A stretch of DNA of 64,000 nt from Thermosporothrix hazakensis (GTDB lineage Bacteria > Chloroflexota > Ktedonobacteria > Ktedonobacterales > Ktedonobacteraceae). The translations under genes and the position numbers were made by a program. The DNA is taken from assembly GCF_003253565.1 (NCBI RefSeq), contig NZ_QKUF01000003.1, positions 124,001 to 188,000 on the forward strand, read 5' to 3'. Below the pieces are notes generated by a model. It did no database searches. It was not told the DNA's origin and worked only from the letters and a program-made list of their open reading frames with translations. Below, one piece after another: positions 52,508 to 59,670 of the stretch (the first letter of the stretch is position 1; every line of letters begins with the position of its first letter).

Positions 52508-53293
52508 CTAGACCGTAACCTGCTTTTTGATTCGGTCATAAATGCTCTGGCTGATAACCTGCAACAGATCTTCAACGGCGGTATAAGGGCCATTACGAGT
52601 GCGGTAATCGACGATTGCCTGAGCCGTCTTGCTGCTCACATGCAAGATCTCTCGTAGCTCATCGACGGTTGCCTGATTGATGTTGACCTGCTCTGTGTTG
52701 CTGTCCGATTGGGTATCATCCTTGATGCCCGGAACGCCACCCACATATGTTGGGGGAACTTCTCCCAGTTTGGTGACGTAGACCTCCTGCCCATCCTTCA
52801 GCTTGGCAGCAAGATTCAGGGCAACAAGGTTGGCATCTGGTAGGGGACCGCCGGCGGCTTTGAGCAGGTGATAGACGCGTGAGCCAGCGTCCAGCGAATA
52901 GATGCCCGGATGTTGGACTGCACCGATAATATAAGCCTCGATTTTAGCCGTTGTTTTTGGCGGGTCGGGTTCCTCGCTCCGAGCAGGCATTGTTGCTTTG
53001 ACCGATGGCGTCACTACTACCTGATGTGTTGACGACGGTAAGGGAGCAGTCCAGGCGAAATAGAGCGCTACGCCAAGCAGGCTGCTCAGCACCAATGCCA
53101 CAATCAAGGTACCGTACTGAGGTTTGGGGCTTTTTGATGGTTCAGGTTCAGCCTCGATTTCATCGATGTCGTGGATTGGTTTGTCCTCATCATCGATGGA
53201 TGTAGAAGCTGAGATTGCATGATGGCGAAATGTGGGTATGTCATCAATAAAGATCGGACGGATGTCGTGGTCCTGGTTTGAAGAATGATCCAT
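52508..53293 (-). CDS. comEA: ComEA-family DNA-binding protein
   Basis: A 261-residue protein with a cytoplasmic N-terminus of 58 residues, a membrane helix (about 60-82), a SLBB-type domain (about 118-175; YIIGAVQHPGIYSL and LKDGQEVYV), and a C-terminal helix-hairpin-helix pair (about 200-261; VNINQATVDELREIL and TAQAIVDYRTRNGPY). It is the usual ComEA arrangement, binding double-stranded DNA on the outside and feeding ComEC. GGGGAGG precedes the ATG. It is followed within 12 bases by comEC and forms an operon with it. Confidence 0.92.
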   Translation of the reverse strand: MDHSSNQDHDIRPIFIDDIPTFRHHAISASTSIDDEDKPIHDIDEIEAEPEPSKSPKPQYGTLIVALVLSSLLGVALYFAWTAPLPSSTHQVVVTPSVKATMPARSEEPDPPKTTAKIEAYIIGAVQHPGIYSLDAGSRVYHLLKAAGGPLPDANLVALNLAAKLKDGQEVYVTKLGEVPPTYVGGVPGIKDDTQSDSNTEQVNINQATVDELREILHVSSKTAQAIVDYRTRNGPYTAVEDLLQVISQSIYDRIKKQVTV

Positions 53294-53545
53294 ACAACCA
53301 GCCTCCCCATTTATTTAATGATGGAACTCTAGCATAGAGTGCGATATATGTCAATAGATAAATGTGAAGTACTTCTATTTATTTCTCTGAAAACAATTTT
53401 CTTGTGTAAAAAGATGTTTTTATAAAAAGGAGGGAAAGAAATTCAATCCGGAAGTATGATTGTCCAAAAAAAGGAAGAGAAAGCGGCCTCCTTTCGGCAG
53501 GAAAAATGATTTCTCAGAATCTCTAAAAAAAGTCCCGAAAACGGC

Positions 53546-53574
53546 TTGAGAGATGTGGCAGTTTATGGTATATT
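53546..53574 (+). promoter_or_regulatory. Promoter of the tRNA-Arg gene
   Basis: TTGAGA (53546-53551) and TATATT (53569-53574) with a 17-bp spacer predict transcription from about 53581, five bases before the tRNA. Confidence 0.75.
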
Positions 53575-53585
53575 GTTGGGTGTAA

Positions 53586-53657
53586 GTTCCCGTAGCTCAG
53601 TGGATAGAGCAGTGGTCTCCGGAACCACGTGCGCAGGTTCGATTCCTGTCGGGAACA
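53586..53657 (+). tRNA. tRNA-Arg (CCG anticodon)
   Basis: A cloverleaf folds completely: acceptor stem GTTCCCG/CGGGAAC, D stem GCTC/GAGC, anticodon stem GTGGT/ACCAC around the loop CTCCGGA (anticodon CCG), and T stem GCAGG/CCTGT with loop TTCGATT. The discriminator base is A. CCA is not encoded. The anticodon CCG reads CGG, arginine. Confidence 0.95.
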
Positions 53658-53668
53658 CTCAATATGGG

Positions 53669-53699
53669 AAGTGGCTCTAAAAGCCACTTTTCTTTTTTT
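53669..53699 (+). terminator. Rho-independent terminator after the tRNA
   Basis: AAGTGGCT/AGCCACTT (53669-53676 with 53682-53689), a 5-nt loop and then a T-rich run (TTCTTTTTTT). Confidence 0.9.
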
Positions 53700-53891
53700 G
53701 GACTTTTCCAAAATTGGACATAACCTGGGCGCATCTCCTCAAAAACCTGGTGTATAGTTTCTCCTGGAATAGTTTTCACTATGCTCTCGGATGTTTATCC
53801 TCAAAAGTTTCTTCTGTATCAATGCTCTTGTTCTTACTAAGGTGTATCTTATAGATAGAGAAAATTCGATGTGTATCCTTTGCGGGTGACT

Positions 53892-53966
53892 ATACCCAAA
53901 AAAGTGGGATAAAAAGAACGAAGTGCTGATTACTCAAGCAAATCAGTACTTCTTTTTTTTGGGTAT
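53892..53966 (+). terminator. Nested inverted repeat with terminator, candidate small RNA 3' end
   Basis: An inner 11-bp stem (53921-53931 with 53941-53951, one G-T pair) is followed by C and eight T. An outer arm ATACCCAAAAAA (53892-53903) pairs with TTTTTTTTGGGTAT (53953-53966), so the T run itself can be sequestered. No protein gene precedes it in 53700-53891. It may end a small RNA or be a second terminator. Confidence 0.55.
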
Positions 53967-54097
53967 GCTAGAAAAAGGCAAGTCGAAAAAGGGACAGGTC
54001 GCTGTACTTATATGGTGCCTGTTTGCTTATTATGTGGCTGGTCCTAGAAGGCGGAAAAGGAGAAATCCTGTGTCAGGGAATACCTTTACAGGCAGAC

Positions 54098-54130
54098 CAA
54101 AAAGGCCGCGTTATGGATGCAAGGCGGCCT
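54098..54130 (-). terminator. Terminator of the Fur-family gene
   Basis: On the minus strand the stem AGGCCGC/GCGGCCT (54124-54130 with 54103-54109) and a 14-nt loop are followed by a T-rich run (54098-54103). Confidence 0.7.
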
Positions 54131-54153
54131 GAGGTTGGAGGGCCGAGCGTGGT

Positions 54154-54615
54154 TTACTGCTTGCTGTCATTGGTTGTCTGGCAGTCTTTGCAGCGACCAA
54201 AGAGTGAGAGTGTGTGTCCTTCAATCTTAAAGTTGGTCTGATCTCTGATGGCAGCGAACTGCTCTTCAGGCAAGCAGATATCTACTTCAACAACTCGTCG
54301 GCATTGGGTGCAGGTTAGATGGTGGTGATGGGAGTCGCCACAGACGCGATAATGGTGTGTGCCATCTGCGAATTCAACTCGATCCAGCAGTCCTAGATTG
54401 ACCAGTTTTTCAATTGAGCGATACACTGTTGCGCGTCCCAGTTTTGGTTCTTCCTGGCGCATTTCCTGCCAGAGATCGTCAATCGTGAAATCGGTTTCGC
54501 TGGCAGCAAGTTCTACCAGGCGTTGCTCAATAAGCCGCCGGGGACGGGTATGACGCTGACTGACTTCGTCAAATGCGGCTCGGATCTTTTCCGCAAGTGA
54601 TTTGACCTCTGCCAC
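54154..54615 (-). CDS. Fur-family metal-dependent repressor, probably Zur
   Basis: A 153-residue Fur-superfamily regulator. The winged-helix part contains DDLWQEMRQEEPKLGRATVYRS (recognition helix region) and LVNLGLLDRVEFADGTHHYRV. The dimerisation part has SHHHHLTCTQCRRVVEVD with a Cys-x2-Cys pair, and GHTLSLFGRCKDCQ with the second pair; together they form the structural zinc site. In many bacteria such a gene near a ZnuA-like lipoprotein is the zinc sensor Zur, but Fur or PerR function cannot be excluded from sequence. The 54616-54990 gap holds an inverted repeat but no gene. Confidence 0.85.
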   Translation of the reverse strand: MAEVKSLAEKIRAAFDEVSQRHTRPRRLIEQRLVELAASETDFTIDDLWQEMRQEEPKLGRATVYRSIEKLVNLGLLDRVEFADGTHHYRVCGDSHHHHLTCTQCRRVVEVDICLPEEQFAAIRDQTNFKIEGHTLSLFGRCKDCQTTNDSKQ

Positions 54616-54852
54616 GGTTTTACTCTCTTTCTAATGATGGTAGTCTTGCATGAATATTCTATAGAAGGACGGCAGAAACGTCCAGCGAATACAGGAGTAT
54701 AGGCTTTTAGGCACCGGAAGTCGCGTGTGTCATAGACGAATACTCGTTGCAGAAAGCGGGGATAGCCTCACTTCAGCGTATGTGAAAAAAAGATGGCTTA
54801 TGCATTGGTTTATCTCTGGTGTTGTTCAGTGAAACATAGATGGACCAATCTG

Positions 54853-54871
54853 TTCAATAATAGTTATTGAG
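54853..54871. promoter_or_regulatory. Fur-family operator candidate upstream of the Fur-family gene
   Basis: The 19-bp site reads as a 9-1-9 inverted repeat with 7 of 9 pairs matching; its core TCAATAA-TAG-TTATTGA is a perfect 7-3-7 palindrome. It is about 240 bases upstream of the Fur-family start, so it may act on that gene or be unrelated. Confidence 0.35.
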
Positions 54872-54990
54872 ACATTATACCATAAAGGCTGGCAAGCAGG
54901 AAAGGGTTCTACGAGAGCCGGTTCCAGGTCAATCAGAAGAATGGTGATGTCTCTGTCCATGATGGATGCAGTATTCCAGGAATACTGAAA

Positions 54991-55710
54991 CTACGATGGA
55001 GATGTCTGCTGCTCATCGCTCTCAATACTGCGTTCAAGGAGCGCTGCAATAATTTTCGTTTTCTGCTCTTCCTGTTTCTCGGGAGTGCTCAGGCTCTGGG
55101 CAATCTCGATTGCCAGCAAGGTATCTTGCATCCGGGTCAGTTGATTGAAGTAGCGGCTCATCTCTTTGATGCTGTTGCGATAGAGCAGGAACTGTGATCC
55201 GCCAACAAATTGAAGCAGGATACCGGCAACGCTGGTCAGAATGGTGATGGTCAGGTTCTGAGCCAGATTGAAGTAGAGTATACCGATGCCCGCGATGAGT
55301 ACCAGAAAGCCGACGCTAACCGAGATCACGCAGAAAGTGAAGCTGCTGGTTGCCTGTCCTCTATTGATCGTGTAATAGATCTCAATCTGATTGAGCTGGA
55401 GCTGAATGCGGGTGAGCACATTTTCTTTGTCCTTTTCCAGCACCATTACATAGATGTCATTGATGCGCTGCTTGAGCTGGTCGATGTCATTTTTGTCGTT
55501 CAGTACCTGCTCCTGTAAGGTTTCCAGAAGCTGTTCTTTCTGGCCAATTTTGTTCTGTATCTTGACGTTGAGATCACTTCTCTCCTGCGTCAGGTTGTTG
55601 AGCACTTTTTCGTGCTTTCTTGAGGTGAGTGTGGGTGGAATGATAAAGCCCACTAAAGTGATGAGAAGTGCGGAGATAGATACCAGTATTGCCAACCAGG
55701 GCTGATCCAT
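54991..55710 (-). CDS. Membrane protein resembling the TRADD-N-associated two-TM domain
   Basis: A 239-residue protein. An N-terminal helix (about 6-27, LAILVSISALLITLVGFIIP) is followed by a long coiled coil (about 34-100, Gln/Leu/Lys-rich) and then a two-helix membrane unit. The stretch around IEIYYTINRGQATSSFTF, SVSVGFLVLIAGIGILYFN, GILLQFVGGSQFLLYRNS and KEMSRYFNQL fits, as I recall it, the Cyanobacterial TRADD-N-associated 2-TM family described in bacterial conflict systems. No TRADD-N or effector domain is fused or adjacent, so this is an orphan copy. Family assignment is by memory of the pattern. Function unknown. Confidence 0.7.
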   Translation of the reverse strand: MDQPWLAILVSISALLITLVGFIIPPTLTSRKHEKVLNNLTQERSDLNVKIQNKIGQKEQLLETLQEQVLNDKNDIDQLKQRINDIYVMVLEKDKENVLTRIQLQLNQIEIYYTINRGQATSSFTFCVISVSVGFLVLIAGIGILYFNLAQNLTITILTSVAGILLQFVGGSQFLLYRNSIKEMSRYFNQLTRMQDTLLAIEIAQSLSTPEKQEEQKTKIIAALLERSIESDEQQTSPS

Positions 55711-55823
55711 TGTTGTAGTGCCTCCAAAGAGATGGAATGCAGGAGCGAGGTTGAAATGACAGCTCTCTAGTTGTAATGACGTGAAAGAGGACGGTTTTTC
55801 AAAAAAGAGACTTACCAGGAAAG

Positions 55824-55852
55824 AAAAAAGGGTAGAGACGCGCGCTCTACCC
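55824..55852 (-). terminator. Terminator of the znuA-like gene
   Basis: On the minus strand GGGTAGAG/CTCTACCC (55845-55852 with 55830-55837) with a 7-nt loop precedes a run of six T. Confidence 0.88.
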
Positions 55853-55875
55853 CAATCAGAAAAGAGAGGTGTGTA

Positions 55876-56784
55876 TTACTTGCCAGTCGCTGTCTTTAAG
55901 GCACTTTCCAGCGCGTTGAGTTGGTCAAGCATCCAGTTCTGATAGTCTTTATCTTTAGGCATCGTCTCTGTGACTGAGACGAGCGGAATAGCATTGGCTT
56001 TTGCCTCGTTTTGTAGTTTTGTTGTGAGCGGGGTCACGGTTTGCTCGTTATAGACCAGTACCTTGATCTCTTTATTTGTCACCTGCTTGTTGGTGGTTGC
56101 CACAACGCTTGCAGGAGGATCATTGCCCTCTGCGACCGCTTCCTGAAACTGTTCAGGGGTGATCACCTTCAAATTCATAGGGTTGCTCTGGTAGGAGAAG
56201 ATGCTTTCCGTCTGGCCTATAGGTGTTCCCGCATAGGTCGCCTTAATCGAGTTCATCTTTTGCTCGATCTGTCCAAGCGCTGTGTTGACTGCCTTGAGGT
56301 TAGTGTCATAGGCGCTGGCATTGGTGCTGTCGAGCTTTTTCAATGCCTCGGCAATAGAGTTTGCCACGGCCTTCATATTAGCGGGGCTATACCAGACATG
56401 TTCGTTCTCTTCCAATTTGGTGGGAGCGACATCATAAGCTGTCACCACAGTGCGGTTTTCGTTGGGAGAAGCCGAGAGCAACTTATCCATCCACTCGTCA
56501 TAGCCGCCACCATTTTTGAGAACGAGCTGTGCTTGAGCGACCAGTTTACCGGTTGTGACATTTGACTCATATTCATGTGGGTCGACTTCAGGATCAGTAA
56601 TAATACTGGTGACAGTCACATGTTTGCCGCCAATTTGTTCCGCTATATTTCCATAAAAATTGGTAGTCGCAACAACATTTATGGTATTTGAACCTGTCGT
56701 ATTTTCCCCACTACATGCGCTTACTAAAAGCGCGAAAATAAATGTCAGTGTGAGTGCACCCACCACTTTTTTAAGAGAGGTCAT
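55876..56784 (-). CDS. Zinc/manganese-type ABC transporter substrate-binding lipoprotein (ZnuA-like)
   Basis: A 302-residue lipoprotein with signal core LTLTFIFALLVSAC and lipidated Cys at about residue 24. The mature part has the cluster A-I fold motifs VVATTNFYGNIAEQIGG, DPEVDPHEYE (first His), HVWYSPANMKAVANSIAEAL (second His) and VYNEQTVTPLTTKL. The third ligand position is in TESIFSYQ, where actinobacterial relatives have a Glu. No permease or ATPase gene is in the window, so it must share them or act as a stand-alone scavenger. Fur-like boxes precede it. Confidence 0.88.
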   Translation of the reverse strand: MTSLKKVVGALTLTFIFALLVSACSGENTTGSNTINVVATTNFYGNIAEQIGGKHVTVTSIITDPEVDPHEYESNVTTGKLVAQAQLVLKNGGGYDEWMDKLLSASPNENRTVVTAYDVAPTKLEENEHVWYSPANMKAVANSIAEALKKLDSTNASAYDTNLKAVNTALGQIEQKMNSIKATYAGTPIGQTESIFSYQSNPMNLKVITPEQFQEAVAEGNDPPASVVATTNKQVTNKEIKVLVYNEQTVTPLTTKLQNEAKANAIPLVSVTETMPKDKDYQNWMLDQLNALESALKTATGK

Positions 56785-56810
56785 TCCATTTCCCCTTACT
56801 TATAATTAAT

Positions 56811-56823
56811 GATACTGCGTATC
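56811..56823. promoter_or_regulatory. Inverted repeat near znuA start, candidate Zur site
   Basis: GATAC-TGC-GTATC is a perfect 5-3-5 palindrome 27 bases before the znuA-like start codon. Its outer context ATTAATGATAC is exactly repeated in inverse at 56872-56882. Confidence 0.4.
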
Positions 56824-56860
56824 TGTTTTACTCAGTATAGTACAGGTTCAGGGGAATGTC

Positions 56861-56879
56861 AATGAGATAATGTATCATT
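56861..56879. promoter_or_regulatory. Fur/Zur-like 9-1-9 operator candidate
   Basis: AATGAGATA-A-TGTATCATT has 7 of 9 matching pairs and lies 77 bases upstream of the znuA-like start, in the divergent gap shared with the ATPase gene at 57012. It could repress both. Confidence 0.45.
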
Positions 56880-57011
56880 AATTCTTGATATTTTGTCTCA
56901 GTAGTCTTGATTTTTGGGGTTGGACGTGTCATACTTGAAATTGCGCTTAACATTGTATATGTTAGATAGAGAGATTCGAAAAGCGAAAACGTGTGTGGAG
57001 GTGAGTTGTAC

Positions 57012-57986
57012 GTGAGAGTTGCTTTTGTGGGAAAAGGTGGAAGTGGCAAGACAACATTTTCGTCATTATTTAGTCGCTATCTGGCATTGCAGCGGGTGCC
57101 TGTAGTGGCGATAGATGCTGATATTAACCAACATCTGGGCGTTGCCCTGGGCTTATCAGCGGGCGAAGCGGCAGCGATTCCGCCTTTAGGATTAGAGATT
57201 GAGCGTGTGAAGGAGTTTCTGCGTGGAACCAATCCGCGCATCTCTTCAGAGCATGCGATGATCAAAACAACGCCACCGGGGCATGGATCGCGCCTGTTGC
57301 GCCTCGTCGAGGAAAACCCGATATACCGTTATTTTGAGCGCGAGATCAATGGAGTGCGCCTGATGGTAACTGGACCCTTCGGTCAGGAAGATCTGGGACA
57401 GCGCTGCTATCATTCCAAAGTAGGAGCGGTTGAGCTGCTCTTGAATCATCTGCTGGATGGGAAAAATGAGTATCTTGTGGTGGATATGACCGCTGGCGCT
57501 GACTCATTCGCTTCCGGGATGTTTACAAAATTTGACCTCACATTTCTGGTTGTTGAGCCCACTATGCGCTCGCTTAGCGTGTATGAGCAGTATAAAGGGT
57601 ATTGCCGTGACTACGATGTCAGGCTATGCGTGGTCGGGAACAAAGTTGAGGGTGAAGAGGATCTGGCCTTTTTACGGGAGCATGTCGGTGCTGACCTGCT
57701 GACCTGGTTCGAGCGTTCGGCCTTTGTGCGAGCGCTTGAAAAGGGACGCCCGCTCCCCCTTGAGCAGCTTGAAGTTGTGCATATGCAGGCTCTAGGGGAG
57801 ATGAAGCGTATGGTTGATGGCTGTCAGAAGGATTGGGAGAAACTCTATCGTCAGGCTCTTGAGTTTCATCGTTTAAATGCTCTCTCCTGGGCGAATGCTG
57901 CGGTTGGTGAAGATTTGCTTGCCCAGATTGACCCTGAATTCTCACTGGCCGAGCATATATCCGGTGGAATGGCAACTCATGCATGA
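57012..57986 (+). CDS. CooC/MinD-like P-loop ATPase
   Basis: A 324-residue ATPase of the deviant-Walker (SIMIBI) class. Walker A GKGGSGKTT at residues 7-15 with the signature Lys8, then AIDADINQHLGVALG (A'), VVDMTAGADSF (Walker B region) and LVVEPTMRSL. Such ATPases include CooC nickel chaperones and ParA-like proteins. It is predicted soluble and dimerising. The start is GTG at 57012 because GGAGGTGA lies seven bases upstream; earlier codons would lack it. It overlaps a small open frame by eight bases and precedes an SCO5389-family gene. Its cargo is unknown. Confidence 0.87.
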   Translation: MRVAFVGKGGSGKTTFSSLFSRYLALQRVPVVAIDADINQHLGVALGLSAGEAAAIPPLGLEIERVKEFLRGTNPRISSEHAMIKTTPPGHGSRLLRLVEENPIYRYFEREINGVRLMVTGPFGQEDLGQRCYHSKVGAVELLLNHLLDGKNEYLVVDMTAGADSFASGMFTKFDLTFLVVEPTMRSLSVYEQYKGYCRDYDVRLCVVGNKVEGEEDLAFLREHVGADLLTWFERSAFVRALEKGRPLPLEQLEVVHMQALGEMKRMVDGCQKDWEKLYRQALEFHRLNALSWANAAVGEDLLAQIDPEFSLAEHISGGMATHA

Positions 57987-58104
57987 TGTATTCCTGTCTC
58001 AAGATCGTCCATACGCATGTGTGGATGAGCTTGCTACAGAATACATAGATGAACCGTTTGGTGTGGCCTTCTGGCCTATTTACGGGGTATTATGCCCTGA
58101 ATGA
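57979..58104 (+). CDS. Possible small protein between the ATPase and SCO5389-family genes
   Basis: A 41-residue open frame starting with ATG that overlaps the ATPase stop (ATGCATGA). It reads MHDVFLSQDRPYACV near its start and ends close to the ribosome binding site of the next gene. GGTGGAATGG lies upstream. No family recognised; it may be a coupled small protein or just chance. Confidence 0.35.
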   Translation: MHDVFLSQDRPYACVDELATEYIDEPFGVAFWPIYGVLCPE

Positions 58105-58116
58105 AAGGAGTACAGG

Positions 58117-58506
58117 ATGTCTCTGAACGTACCGCCAGCATTAATCGAGCAGGCAGAGAAGGGCGAGGTTCGGCTAAGCGACTTTTTGCAGTGTATTAAA
58201 GAGTCCTTGCCGTATGCCTGGAATCTTGTTGAAGGGCTTGCTACCCGCCTTCAGACCAGCACAGATACTTTTGTTGATAATCAGGTTCCTCCCCCAAGCG
58301 AGAAGGAGCGCGGGCAATTGCTCAGAATGCTGGCAAGTGATTCTATGCGGAACGCCATTGAGCAGCATTTCGGGGTAAAATTGGCCTTCCAGAATTGCCA
58401 TCGTGTTGCCCTTTTCCGCAAGGATCAACTCGGGAAGGACTACGAGGAATTTATTACACCGCGCAGTCAGATCTTAAACCAGACTCCTGAACTGCGTGAT
58501 TGTTAG
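58117..58506 (+). CDS. SCO5389-family protein
   Basis: A 129-residue protein that closely follows the actinobacterial SCO5389 pattern: MSLNVPPALIEQAEKGEV, then SLPYAWNLVEGLA, DNQVPPPSEKERGQLLRML, AIEQHFGVKLAFQNCHRVA and a final LLNQSPE-type end (ILNQTPELRDC). The family is soluble and of unknown function; in Streptomyces its gene lies next to nucS. Here it is linked to a P-loop ATPase. GAAAGGAG precedes the ATG. A terminator follows. Confidence 0.85.
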   Translation: MSLNVPPALIEQAEKGEVRLSDFLQCIKESLPYAWNLVEGLATRLQTSTDTFVDNQVPPPSEKERGQLLRMLASDSMRNAIEQHFGVKLAFQNCHRVALFRKDQLGKDYEEFITPRSQILNQTPELRDC

Positions 58507-58511
58507 CCGAC

Positions 58512-58591
58512 GCACGTTTATTCCAGCCTAAACGTGCGCTGAGAACAGGGCTCCACTCTCCCCATGTGGAAGGGTGGAGTGCCTGTTTTTT
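58512..58591 (+). terminator. Tandem hairpins, terminator
   Basis: A perfect 9-bp hairpin GCACGTTTA/TAAACGTGC (58512-58520 with 58529-58537) is followed by a second, imperfect hairpin CAGGGCTCCAC / GTGGAGTGCCTG (58546-58585) and a run of T. The gap 58592-58831 shows no gene. Confidence 0.75.
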
Positions 58592-58831
58592 CGTCTGAGG
58601 TGACTACCTTAGTGAGTTCTGACACAGAAATTAGGTAGATGTCCTAATGGCAAGATTCAGCACTCTCGTTTATGCTACTGACAATGATATTGTCAGAGGA
58701 AAGCGTTGAGCGCTAACAGGAGACGTGCATGTTCCATTTGCATGGTGGATAAGCGCAACTTCCTCTGAGTCATTATCAGGATGATAGAAAGGCATTTTTC
58801 AGGTTGGTTGTTTGAAGGAGAACTGTAAAGA

Positions 58832-59539
58832 ATGAAACGGAAGTTGTTTTTCGGCATTGTGGCCGCGCTTCTGGCTGTGACGCTTATGACGTTCGCTTCT
58901 CGGCCTGCTTCCGCGCACGGTGGCCGTGAAGTAGGGAAGTATTATTTTACTGTTGGCTTCCTGGATGAGCCTGCATATGCTGGACTCAAAAACGGACTCG
59001 ATCTGACGATCTGCGATGGCGAGTGTAAATATACCATGAAAGAGGGTTCCCGGGTGATCTCTAATCCGGTCGAGGGGCTTGAGAAATCGCTGAAGGCTGA
59101 AGTGTCTATGGGGGGATCGGCTCCACTGGCGCTGACGCTTGAACCCAGATATATGAACCCGGGCAAATATGCCGCCTACTTTATCCCATCAAAGGCGGGC
59201 GCATATACTTTCCATATTTTCGGGGCAATCAACGGACAGAAGGTTGACGAGAAGTTTACCAGCGGTATCGATCATTTTAGCGAAGTTGAAGAAATTGCCC
59301 ACTATCCTCAGACGACGACAGCAGGGCAGCCCCAACAGAGCGCTTCCACCGATGTAGACGCGCTGCGCACTCAGGTAAACGACGCGACCAACAGGGCGAA
59401 CACCGCGACCACTATTGGCATTATCGGCATTGTTGCCGGTGTGGTTGGGCTTGCTGCCGCTGGCCTGGCACTTGCACGGAAATCGTCGAAGGGGGGCGCA
59501 CCGACTCAAAAAGAGACTATTGATAGCCTGCGTGGCTAA
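58832..59539 (+). CDS. Exported protein with C-terminal membrane anchor, linked to CopCD
   Basis: A 235-residue secreted protein. A signal peptide (about 1-28, ending ASRPASAHGG) begins the mature protein with a His. The next 130 residues form a beta-rich domain (VGFLDEPAYAGLKNGLDLTI, then LEPRYMNPGKYAAYFIPS and AYTFHIFGAINGQKVDE in overlapping family-like strands). A stalk rich in Thr, Gln and Ala and a membrane helix near 192-215 complete it. This resembles the actinobacterial/Chloroflexi proteins found beside CopC-CopD genes, with His1 possibly binding copper. The start is supported by GAAGGAG. Confidence 0.72.
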   Translation: MKRKLFFGIVAALLAVTLMTFASRPASAHGGREVGKYYFTVGFLDEPAYAGLKNGLDLTICDGECKYTMKEGSRVISNPVEGLEKSLKAEVSMGGSAPLALTLEPRYMNPGKYAAYFIPSKAGAYTFHIFGAINGQKVDEKFTSGIDHFSEVEEIAHYPQTTTAGQPQQSASTDVDALRTQVNDATNRANTATTIGIIGIVAGVVGLAAAGLALARKSSKGGAPTQKETIDSLRG

Positions 59540-59670
59540 GAGATTTCGACAGGATATTCTGTGGCTTCCTCCGTTTTATGAGGGTAGATCGCCCGATGAT
59601 CTACCCTTACCCTCGTTTCTTCTGTATATTTTATTGAGAAGTCTATTTTTGAGTGATTGAGAAAGGCATT

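Noticed and set aside
53523..53779. Minus-strand open frames across the tRNA-Arg gene
   Set aside because: They are the reverse complement of a complete tRNA cloverleaf and its terminator.
53923..54132. A 69-codon open frame after the tRNA
   Set aside because: It begins inside the nested terminator and overlaps the Fur terminator; composition is not protein-like.
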